The notes under the pieces were generated by a model, which was not told the origin of the DNA, searched no databases, and saw nothing but the letters and a program-made list of their open reading frames with translations. Of a stretch of 22,928 nucleotides of DNA, positions 15,441-22,928 are shown piece by piece. The stretch is from the NCBI GenBank assembly GCA_023248365.1, contig JAHFER010000009.1, positions 1 through 22,928 on the forward strand. The letters run 5' to 3'. Position 1 is the first letter of the stretch, and each line of letters begins with the position of its first letter. Source of the DNA: Nitrospirota bacterium. Lineage in GTDB: Bacteria; Nitrospirota; 9FT-COMBO-42-15; HDB-SIOI813. A program made the position numbers and the translations under genes.

Positions 15441-18400
15441 TTATTTCATATCCTGCAAACTGACCTTGAAGATATAAGACTTTCCCCTGCCTTTATCCGC
15501 AACCCCATTCATGCTTTCAAGCATACCCGAAAGCCAGTTTTCAGTAACAACAACATCTTCGTTTAAAAGCAGAATAAACTCGCCGGTTGCTTCGTGAATA
15601 CCCTGATTGTTCTCCTGGTCTAAGTCCAGGTCTCCGGCATTTACAATATATCTGTAGTTTTTATTTTCCCGGACTTTTTCTTTTGCCCACTTTACTGTCA
15701 GGGGCGATGTTTCTTGTACAATGAATATGATCTCAAAAGGTACATGAGTATGTTTCCTGATACTTTGGAGGCATTTTTCGACCAACCCTAAGTCCGGGGA
15801 AACCCTGATAATGATAGACGTCAGGCCCTTAGTTTCTTTTGATTTATTCTCTGTTCCCCCGGATTTAATTATAGAACTACCATCGGATCGTGATATGAGT
15901 TGTTCATACCGGGCAACGATCTTTTGTACATCCGGATTTCCGGGTTGTTTAAGCTTTGCTAATCGAACCACTTCCTCAGCGCGTCTTATATCGTCCTGAT
16001 CCAGGAAAATCCTGGAGAGTAAAATTAAAGGCTGAATGTGATGAGGGTCTATCCGGAGCGCATTTTCAGCATATTGTATCGCTTTATCTAACTGATGCTG
16101 TTCCTTTGCAATACATGCGAGCTGATAGGTGGATTCAACAAATGCCGGATCTTTGCGCAGATCGTCGTTGTATATAGATATCGCTTCTGCATACTGTTTT
16201 TTACTCATTAAAGTTTCCGGCAAAACATATCTATCGTAGGGATGGTTACGGCACGGTACGTCTGTATTTATCACGACATTGTTTGTTTTTGCAATATAAT
16301 AACCTTCTCCGCGAACCCGTCGCTGAAGGAACCAGAACAGATCCTCTTCATTTTTGCTGTAAGCCAGTCCACGAGTACAAGATCTGAACAATTTGACATT
16401 GAGCACAGAAAATGACAAGTCTGCATACTGAATTACCTCTACTCGTTTTCCATTTTCTGTTTGCTGTGAATGAGTAGACGGGGCGTAGTTGCCGATTGGA
16501 ACCATTATGGCAACATCCGGATAACACAAAGCCGTATAAATGAGTTCACAAATTTGTTCATTAAGAGGTGCCGGTTTTTTATTTATAACAACGATATAAT
16601 CATATTCTCCCTTCGTAATCACCCCGGAAAGCCAGGGGAGGATGAAATCACCTTCAAGTGAAATGGTCTCTCCCTGAATAAAATCCGGGGGAAAACCGCA
16701 ATGGTTAAGGTAATCAGCAGATTCAGGCACCGCTGCATTTCTCAGGACGATACAAATCCTGGGGGGCCGGATAACCGTATTTTCCGCTACAGGGATAATA
16801 TCATTTGGATTATATGGCCTTAAAGTGAGTTCTCCGTTTTTCCCAATTGATATACGGTCATTCTTTAGCAGCTTTTGTATAAATTTTTCTTTATTGATAT
16901 TTTGAGCCGGACCGAACAGGTCCGGCCTATATTTAATTGCGGTAACGCTGCCGAAGTGGTGAATAAAAACATCATTTGCAATGATTGATTTGTATCCTGC
17001 TAAGCGAAACCGCATGGTAAAGTCATCATCGCTGAACCCGTATCCTCCGTCTTTGCCATTAGTTGGAAGATCAGGGTCCATTCCACCTATCCGTTCAAAT
17101 ATCTCCTTTTTTATTATAAAAAAGAAACCGACTATCCTGTCAATTGGGGAATTCAATCCCCTGTGCTTATAACTCCAGTCGGTTGCAAATGTCTGGTACG
17201 CCTCAAGGGAATCATAGTTCGCTTGTACAGCCTGGGGGCCGCTTACATTATTTGAACGCGGCCCTGCCATTCCGATTTCCGGCGCAGATTCAATTTGTCT
17301 TATCATATTCTCAAGCCAGCCTTCGTGGACCATGGTGTCATTGGTTACACAAACAATGTATTTCCCGATAGATAGTGAATATGCGTAATTGCCGACAGCT
17401 TCAGGAAAACGATTTTGATAATTCTTAATGACTATAGTATCAGGATGAAACAACTTTACTGATTCAAAATACTCAAATGTTCCATCTGTTGAGCCATTGT
17501 CAGTGAGTATTAGCTGGTAAGTACCCGTAGTATGGTGCAGGATGCTCCCGACGCACAATTTTGTATAATGTAACTGGTTAAACGCTGTGACATTGATGCT
17601 TACCATAATGTTTTCCTGATCATCGGGATCGGCCGCCTTCCGTGCGGTATCTGTAGACAATAAACCTGCTTTTGAGCTGGATGCTTCTGCTTGCAAAAAA
17701 GGAGACGGGCTGTTCTGCGGAATAGGTTTGGCAATAGCCGGCAACCCAACACACTGCAGGACATCCTTAAGGCGGTGAGTCCATGTATGTTCTGCAAGAG
17801 TGCGCTCGTATCCGCGCTGCGCAATGATTTCCCGTTCGCGCTCATGGACAAGGTAATACCTGGATTTATCAAGCAGTTCCTCAAGCGAAGATGCAATAAC
17901 AACTTCCTTATCCGGCTCATAGTATTCCTGTATTCCCTCCGCAGGGGTTGTAAGCAGAAATCCACGACACCCAGGCACCTCAAAGTTTCTTCTTTTTATT
18001 TGCTGAACAGCACTAAATGACTCTCCAATATTGAGATTAACTTTAGTTTGATTGAATATCCTGACCATGTCCTGAAGGGGAATATCCATACTCGCCGGCC
18101 AGCCAAAACCGAATGTCTCTACAGCAAGCCCCTTTTGGCGCATATTCCCGATGACTTCGGAACGATTACCATTTTCCAGGCCGACAAAGCTCACGTCCCT
18201 TGTCCGGGGGAATGTCAGCGAGTTGTATGTAAACGGGTTGAATGCCCACTGGCTCTTAATTACCTTATGCCCTAACCCTGCCCTTTGATATTTGCTTACA
18301 GCTTCATTTGAGGTTATAACGATGTAGTCAGCACATCGTCCCCAGAGTTGTCCGTAATTTTCAAAAGTGTACTGGTCATAGTCTATCCAAATGATGGTTT

Positions 18401-20591
18401 GCGTATCTGTAAGATCGGTTATTGAGCGCATGGAATCATACAGTACATCTGTTTTATAGTCGAAAGGAGTGTACAGCAGCAAATCCGGATTTTCTCTGTG
18501 CACTATGTCTGTGAGCCGGTCTGACATACCTGCAACTCCCCTTTGCTGAGCCTCAGTTGCAAAATCGAAGAATTGTACCTGAAGATTCTCAAAATGTTGC
18601 AGCGCATGATACAGGTTCCACCAGCAGTAATCATATCCTCTGGCCGCACTTCCATTAGAAAACTTACGTCCTGCAAACAATACCTTAATAAGTGGTTTCC
18701 TGCCAATCAGGAAAGACTTATGGTTTGGTATAGTAGTTTCTATAGACCCTGTATCTTTAGATTCCGGAACACCATTGAGACTTTTCTCATTTTTAAGCAC
18801 AGGCGGATCTGCTTTCGACAAATGCTTCCATGTCCACATGACAGGAGAATCAATGAATTTCCAGCTTCCTGCTGTTGGGGGAACAGCTTTACCTTTAGTC
18901 CATGTTTTTTCCCCCGCAAAAAGTGTTTCCAATGACATTGATGAAGCTGCGGCGCATAGGTCTGCCAGCAAATCATACATAGGCTGGTTGGAATAATCTC
19001 TCAGCTTTCCACTGCTGACCCATGTGTCTATGGCCTCAACATATTGTTCATATTCTTTGTATGGCATATTGCGCAGATAGTAATCGAGTTCCTCCAAACC
19101 GGAGAACCTGCGAAAATCAATAAAGCATTCTTTTGGAATATATTTTTCGATATTTGAGGCACCTGAATAAACAGGCACTGTACGGGATTCTAAACAGTCA
19201 AGTATTTTTTCCGTAATATATCCGGCTGAGAACACAGGATGGTTGGTATTTTCAAAGCATAGGCTGTAGCGATACTGCTTCAATACTGCTAATTTTTGAT
19301 CCTCCGGTATTGCACCACGGTAGTTTGGCAGGGTAAAAGGCGGCCTGCCGTATACATCAAAGGGGATCACAGAGTTTTTGTGAAACCACTCTGCAACTTC
19401 AATACGCTTTGAATATAGCTCTCCCGGGACATGAGAGCGCTTGTTGCCGCTGATCATACAGATTGCATTCTTACGTCCTGAGAGTGGATATAATAATTCG
19501 CGCTGATCAGCCGGTTCAGTTACCGGAGCCTTCGAAGAACCATCAAAACGTGGGAAAAGTATCTTATGAAATTTATTGCCCTGTCCAGCAAGCGCATCAA
19601 ATAATGCAAGTACATGGTCAAAATGCTTCCAAACCTGCCCGTCAAATTCACCAGGCAGTACAACCGCAGGCTCCAGCATAATCAATATATTTAAGCCGGG
19701 CCGCTTACCTCTGTAGCTGAACGAATTGTGATATGCATAATGGTCACACCCCTCTATTGGAAGATGAGACCAGATAATTGAAATGTTGCCTTTATGTACT
19801 GTGTGTATATCTGTTTGGGCCATATGCCCGTACACAATATTAATTGTGAGCTTACTTCCGCTGCCTGCCTGCGGAATAGCTGTTCTAAGACCATAATTCT
19901 GATCAAGTATTGTAAGATCTTCCCGTACGCTATCACCGATAGAATCACTAAATTCCTTAGTTATGAAAATACCATTTGTACCATTGCCAAATACCAGCAG
20001 ATAGTCATGCTGCTGTAAGAAATTAACGATTTCGTCACCACCAATGTTAATTTCCACTATAATAAGAGACGGCCGGTAGCGGGACCAGTCATTGCTCTTC
20101 AGAATATCAAGGTCATAGCCTTCAGCATCAACTGACATAAAATCAATCGTTCTGCCTTTGAGGTGCAGCTCAAAAATGTCAGCTAATCTCATAACCTGGA
20201 TCGGCTCTTCAGATACCAAAGTTGCACCATGGAGTTTCCCGCTCTGAATAGCGGCCTCTTTATTAAAGGAAGAGAGTGTATCCGCTGACATGCGGTAAAA
20301 CGGCATAACGCCAGGGTCGGGTCCTACACCAATATTCATATTGATGTCCCTGTCTCTTTTTCTGCATAGTTTGGCATGGAGTTTTGGTTCAGGTTCGATA
20401 TTGATCCCGCACCATCCTCTGTTATAAAATAATTTAGTATTACTGAAAATATCAGGGTCATTTGCACCAATGTCTATATAAAATCCTCCTCGCTTGTGTG
20501 CAAACAAAACATCAATAACTGCATCCTCTCCATACTGCCCATACGTCTTTAAAAGTAAATTTGGCAAGCCCCTGGGAACTAATAGTTGCAC
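15441..20591 (-). CDS. giant FkbM methyltransferase / multi-glycosyltransferase protein
   Basis: This 1716-residue protein reads as an assembly line. Residues 15-200 are an FkbM-type SAM methyltransferase (GGFYIDIGANDP at 35-46, FMSVDAEGYD at 151-160). Residues 250-545 resemble GT10 fucosyltransferases (CFENTNHPVFSAGYITEKIL at 445-464). Residues 630-950 are CgeB-like (GYERTLAEHTWTHRLKDV at 927-944). Residues 995-1230 are a GT2 domain (ILTDNGSTDGT; VTNDT at 1082-1086). Residues 1275-1460 look like a GT2 fold without DxD. Residues 1460-1565 are TPRs, and residues 1588-1700 are the N-terminal half of another GT2 (NED at 1677-1679), which stops short. It likely builds and O-methylates a glycan. 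The GTG start has a G-rich AGGGGGG 8 nt upstream. A coding-like stretch in another frame just upstream leaves the true N-terminus open. Several sampled lines here are GC-richer than the neighbouring transferase genes. Confidence 0.85.
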   Translation of the reverse strand: MQLLVPRGLPNLLLKTYGQYGEDAVIDVLFAHKRGGFYIDIGANDPDIFSNTKLFYNRGWCGINIEPEPKLHAKLCRKRDRDINMNIGVGPDPGVMPFYRMSADTLSSFNKEAAIQSGKLHGATLVSEEPIQVMRLADIFELHLKGRTIDFMSVDAEGYDLDILKSNDWSRYRPSLIIVEINIGGDEIVNFLQQHDYLLVFGNGTNGIFITKEFSDSIGDSVREDLTILDQNYGLRTAIPQAGSGSKLTINIVYGHMAQTDIHTVHKGNISIIWSHLPIEGCDHYAYHNSFSYRGKRPGLNILIMLEPAVVLPGEFDGQVWKHFDHVLALFDALAGQGNKFHKILFPRFDGSSKAPVTEPADQRELLYPLSGRKNAICMISGNKRSHVPGELYSKRIEVAEWFHKNSVIPFDVYGRPPFTLPNYRGAIPEDQKLAVLKQYRYSLCFENTNHPVFSAGYITEKILDCLESRTVPVYSGASNIEKYIPKECFIDFRRFSGLEELDYYLRNMPYKEYEQYVEAIDTWVSSGKLRDYSNQPMYDLLADLCAAASSMSLETLFAGEKTWTKGKAVPPTAGSWKFIDSPVMWTWKHLSKADPPVLKNEKSLNGVPESKDTGSIETTIPNHKSFLIGRKPLIKVLFAGRKFSNGSAARGYDYCWWNLYHALQHFENLQVQFFDFATEAQQRGVAGMSDRLTDIVHRENPDLLLYTPFDYKTDVLYDSMRSITDLTDTQTIIWIDYDQYTFENYGQLWGRCADYIVITSNEAVSKYQRAGLGHKVIKSQWAFNPFTYNSLTFPRTRDVSFVGLENGNRSEVIGNMRQKGLAVETFGFGWPASMDIPLQDMVRIFNQTKVNLNIGESFSAVQQIKRRNFEVPGCRGFLLTTPAEGIQEYYEPDKEVVIASSLEELLDKSRYYLVHEREREIIAQRGYERTLAEHTWTHRLKDVLQCVGLPAIAKPIPQNSPSPFLQAEASSSKAGLLSTDTARKAADPDDQENIMVSINVTAFNQLHYTKLCVGSILHHTTGTYQLILTDNGSTDGTFEYFESVKLFHPDTIVIKNYQNRFPEAVGNYAYSLSIGKYIVCVTNDTMVHEGWLENMIRQIESAPEIGMAGPRSNNVSGPQAVQANYDSLEAYQTFATDWSYKHRGLNSPIDRIVGFFFIIKKEIFERIGGMDPDLPTNGKDGGYGFSDDDFTMRFRLAGYKSIIANDVFIHHFGSVTAIKYRPDLFGPAQNINKEKFIQKLLKNDRISIGKNGELTLRPYNPNDIIPVAENTVIRPPRICIVLRNAAVPESADYLNHCGFPPDFIQGETISLEGDFILPWLSGVITKGEYDYIVVINKKPAPLNEQICELIYTALCYPDVAIMVPIGNYAPSTHSQQTENGKRVEVIQYADLSFSVLNVKLFRSCTRGLAYSKNEEDLFWFLQRRVRGEGYYIAKTNNVVINTDVPCRNHPYDRYVLPETLMSKKQYAEAISIYNDDLRKDPAFVESTYQLACIAKEQHQLDKAIQYAENALRIDPHHIQPLILLSRIFLDQDDIRRAEEVVRLAKLKQPGNPDVQKIVARYEQLISRSDGSSIIKSGGTENKSKETKGLTSIIIRVSPDLGLVEKCLQSIRKHTHVPFEIIFIVQETSPLTVKWAKEKVRENKNYRYIVNAGDLDLDQENNQGIHEATGEFILLLNEDVVVTENWLSGMLESMNGVADKGRGKSYIFKVSLQDMK

Positions 20592-20896
20592 TCCTTTTGC
20601 CCCCCTGTCTTATATCCATCTCCTCAGACCGCTTCAGCCGGTTTTGGAGATACCATGTCAATCCACAGACTATAGAAGCTTTCTGAATGATGCTAAAGCC
20701 ATAATTTGCAATCAATATGCCATGAGTTGACGGAAATATTTGACGCTATTTAACTAATTGATATTTAAGGTTATTATAAGAAATGATAATAATAGTGATG
20801 GTTAGAAAAAACTCACTTATACGTCAAATTCAAAGCTTTATTGTCAAAGGATTGACTGCAGCAACAGCAACATTTAAAACGGTTGCAACTTCATTC
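20592..20896 (-). other. 305-bp spacer between epimerase and giant transferase
   Basis: The 5' half in transcription order is AT-rich and holds no confident gene. It has a perfect TTGACA (20847-20842) but the nearest TATAAG (20821-20816) is 20 nt away, too far for a standard promoter. TATAAT also occurs at 20778-20773 without a -35 partner. TTGACG occurs twice on the plus strand (20727-20732, 20740-20745) and once on the minus strand (20827-20822). From 20745 to the G6 run at 20605-20600 a minus-strand frame is open and coding-like, but in a different frame from the gene that follows. No clear terminator follows the epimerase. Confidence 0.5.
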
Positions 20897-21871
20897 TCAA
20901 AGATATTTTTCAGAGTATTTATTAGATACTGTCTTTAAAATAAACTCTGATTCCTCTTTGATTGTATCTATTGAACTGAATGTCGGCTTATATCCAATTT
21001 CTAAAACCTTATTATAATTGGAGCAGTAAATGATTTTCGAGCCTGTTGCACTGACATGGCCGAGAGACTGGTTCATCTCGTATTGCAAACCATATTTCAA
21101 TGAAAAATAATCAAGAATTTCTTTCTTTTCTGCAGGCATGGAACTGTTCACATCAAATGCTGCATTAATCTTTCCGGCATCCATGCATTTCCTGATTATC
21201 GAGAAAAGGTCTATAGGATGGACATAATCACGAACAATGTTTACGTTATTGGTTATCAGTATCTTATTATTTAAGATACAATCCAGTACTTCAGTGATAA
21301 AATACCCATCCGTTAAATTAATAAACCTGCTGAAGTAGGAAAAAAGCCTGAGATCAACAATCCTCAAGCCATTAAATGCCCTGTGCTTCATCTCGGCATT
21401 GAGTCTGACAATACCGTAATAATCTTCTTTGGCTATATGGTTCACACGGATACTGTTTATAGTGTTTTCCTCAACCGGCGCTGAAAAATCCCTGCCATAA
21501 ACAGCGCCGCTGCTGAGACTGATATAGAGGGCATCAGGACACTTGTTGCATAAATACCCGATAGCCAAATTGTCATATTCTTCAGTAACAGTAAAATATT
21601 TAGTATAATCACCACTCAGTTTGTTCAGGGTTCCTACTCCGACACAGTTGATTACGACATCGTAAGAAGATTTTAAAAAGCCATTATAGCCTCCATGAAT
21701 AACACAATCTTTATCCGGGAATTTCCCTATTGCGCCGAGAAAACTCAGAACTTTGTCCGGCGATCTCGTATATAGATGCAAACTGAATTCTCCACCTTGG
21801 AGAAAGTTATTAATTATTCCCTTTGCAATATGCGAAGTGGAACCTAATATGGCAATTTTAGATTTTTCCAT
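20897..21871 (-). CDS. NAD(P)-dependent epimerase/dehydratase (extended SDR)
   Basis: This 324-residue protein has an N-terminal Rossmann segment (KIAILGSTSHIAKGI, 5-19), a typical INCVG strand (74-78), SLSSGAVYG (118-126) in place of the usual Ser/Thr catalytic strand, and RDYVHPIDL (214-222), which matches the RDYVHVDD pattern of nucleotide-sugar epimerases. It probably modifies a nucleotide sugar used by the transferases downstream; the substrate cannot be told. The expected YxxxK active site reads Tyr152-GIV-Arg156, so the catalytic lysine is replaced by arginine. It follows the radical SAM gene by 58 bp and has no clear Shine-Dalgarno. Confidence 0.85.
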   Translation of the reverse strand: MEKSKIAILGSTSHIAKGIINNFLQGGEFSLHLYTRSPDKVLSFLGAIGKFPDKDCVIHGGYNGFLKSSYDVVINCVGVGTLNKLSGDYTKYFTVTEEYDNLAIGYLCNKCPDALYISLSSGAVYGRDFSAPVEENTINSIRVNHIAKEDYYGIVRLNAEMKHRAFNGLRIVDLRLFSYFSRFINLTDGYFITEVLDCILNNKILITNNVNIVRDYVHPIDLFSIIRKCMDAGKINAAFDVNSSMPAEKKEILDYFSLKYGLQYEMNQSLGHVSATGSKIIYCSNYNKVLEIGYKPTFSSIDTIKEESEFILKTVSNKYSEKYL

Positions 21872-21929
21872 GATAAAAGGCAGATATTTCAGACAATGAC
21901 TGATCTGTTAAATAAATTAATAATAATTT

Positions 21930-22928
21930 TCAAAGCTCATAAAACTCTTTAAGCTTCTCAGCATCATTATTCAAGACATCTTCCGGAAACAATCTGTACG
22001 TTATTATGCTGCAGTTAGCACATACATCGCAAACATTTTTTACACCATCTAGCATTTTACGCCGAAGCTGTTGAAATTGCCGGCCATCCCATATTTTGTC
22101 CACCGGTTGGTTATGACAATCGCCCATTATGCCAGGGTATTCAAAAGAAAAGCATGGAACAATTTTCCCGTCCGGGTTAATTTGCAGCGTAAAAAAGGGT
22201 TGCGGACAAATATGAACATCTGAAACCGGCAGACCAAACTGAGTGACCGCTTTGTCATTCTCCTTTAATACATTTTGAAAGTCTACGCCTGAATGAATAG
22301 GAACAGCATGTTCGATTGCAATTGTATCGCAAATATCTCCAAAAAGATCATAAAAATATTGTTCATCATCCTTGCTATCCAGCGCACAATCTACAACTTT
22401 AATATACATTTGCGCCCTGCCTTTATTATTATAAAAATATCGCAAATTCTCAACAAGGTTATCAAAATCTACATTTGTCCCGCAAACTTTCTGGTATTTA
22501 TCTTTTGATGTTCCCTGGAGAGAGACGACTAATCTGGAAAGTCCGGCAGATATAAGCGAATCTGACATTTTGGGTGTCAAACGTGATGCATTTGTCAGTA
22601 TTTCAACTATATATGCAACGTCTTTTGAAACCGCATATTCAACCATCTCTGCAATATTCTTGTGCAGCAGCGGCTCTCCTATTCCTACAAAACGTAATAT
22701 CTTCACCTTATTTGGGAACCTGGCAATATCGTCTATGCATTTTTTATATAAATCAAAATCCATAACTATTTTTTCAGAAATAAAATGTCTGTCTCCTTTA
22801 TCAACTGAAAAAATACAATAACCACATTTAAAATTACATGCATAAACCGGAAAAATCTGAAGTACAAAAGGGGTGTCTAAAGGAAGTACTTCTGCAAGTC
22901 TTGTTCTTTTCCCCCCTGGCGCTTGTCC
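21930..22928 (-). CDS. radical SAM/SPASM-domain protein (5' end outside the window)
   Basis: The frame is open to the window edge, giving 332 visible residues; the start lies beyond 22928. The radical SAM cluster motif C-x3-C-x2-C (visible residues 31, 35, 38; bases 22838-22815) follows LPLDTPFVLQIFPVYA. It is followed by VGIGEPLLH, the SAM-binding GGEP-type motif. The C-terminus carries a SPASM-like auxiliary cluster region: Cys241, Cys259 (after NPDGKIVPC), Cys271, and a C-x2-C-x2-C at 300/303/306. It binds at least one 4Fe-4S cluster and performs radical chemistry on an unknown substrate. Next to an epimerase and glycosyltransferases it may modify a sugar or a filament peptide; this is inference. 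A methionine at 22763 lies after the cluster motif and cannot be the true start. Confidence 0.92.
   Translation of the reverse strand, partial: GQAPGGKRTRLAEVLPLDTPFVLQIFPVYACNFKCGYCIFSVDKGDRHFISEKIVMDFDLYKKCIDDIARFPNKVKILRFVGIGEPLLHKNIAEMVEYAVSKDVAYIVEILTNASRLTPKMSDSLISAGLSRLVVSLQGTSKDKYQKVCGTNVDFDNLVENLRYFYNNKGRAQMYIKVVDCALDSKDDEQYFYDLFGDICDTIAIEHAVPIHSGVDFQNVLKENDKAVTQFGLPVSDVHICPQPFFTLQINPDGKIVPCFSFEYPGIMGDCHNQPVDKIWDGRQFQQLRRKMLDGVKNVCDVCANCSIITYRLFPEDVLNNDAEKLKEFYEL

Noticed and set aside
8137..20591. Assignment of the cluster to pseudaminic or legionaminic acid flagellin glycosylation
   Set aside because: No Maf/PseE-type transferase or nonulosonic acid biosynthesis gene is present in the window; the transferase types differ.
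20816..20847. TTGACA ... TATAAG as a promoter for the giant transferase
   Set aside because: The spacing is 20 nt, beyond the usual 16-18, and no extended -10 is present.
22912..22917. Second six-G run (minus strand) in the radical SAM gene as a phase-variation tract
   Set aside because: The frame is open through it and encodes a plausible GGKRTRL segment; six bases is short for a switching tract.
1..22928. CRISPR array, insertion sequence, tRNA or attachment site
   Set aside because: No regularly spaced direct repeats, transposase-like frames, terminal inverted repeats or cloverleaf-like segments were found by reading.

Overview
This window is a flagellar-filament and glycosylation region from a motile, Gram-negative-like bacterium. 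Flagellin, FlaG, FliD, FliS and a FliT-like protein sit directly downstream of a run of very large glycosyltransferases. A GT9 heptosyltransferase-like protein, TPR-linked GT2 enzymes, CgeB-type transferases, a radical SAM/SPASM protein and a GAF-PAS histidine kinase fit an anaerobic or sediment lineage such as Nitrospirota or Desulfobacterota. That placement is a guess from gene style and the AT-rich sequence; there is no rRNA or other marker gene. Every confident gene but one is on the minus strand, so transcription runs from high to low coordinates.

Layout in transcription order. (1) 22928-20897: a radical SAM/SPASM protein running off the window edge and an NAD-dependent epimerase/dehydratase. 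(2) 20896-20592: a 305-bp spacer. (3) 20591-8137: a tight cluster holding a 1716-residue FkbM methyltransferase/multi-glycosyltransferase, a 70-residue small protein, a GT9-like transferase with a long C-terminal extension, a 427-residue GT2-TPR protein and a 1360-residue protein with three transferase modules. (4) 8116-7942: a near-consensus sigma-28 promoter and a leader of about 140 nt with two hairpins, CsrA-like GGA sites and a possible 7-codon upstream ORF. (5) 7941-6823: flagellin, followed by a strong intrinsic terminator. (6) 6749-2797: flaG, fliD (oversized), fliS and a FliT/FlgN-like chaperone. (7) 2679-589: a hybrid GAF-PAS histidine kinase with a C-terminal receiver, with its own candidate promoter. 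(8) 146-502 on the plus strand: a YkgJ-like CxxCxxCC protein, convergent with the kinase.

Working model: the modular transferases build a complex, probably O-methylated glycan on flagellin, whose central region is rich in Ser/Thr. Flagellin is made late under sigma-28 and may be tuned after transcription by CsrA. FliS and the FliT-like protein would chaperone filament proteins, and FliD caps the filament. The glycan target is inferred only from position next to fliC; a surface polysaccharide is the main alternative. I found no tRNA, rRNA, CRISPR array, insertion sequence or attachment site.
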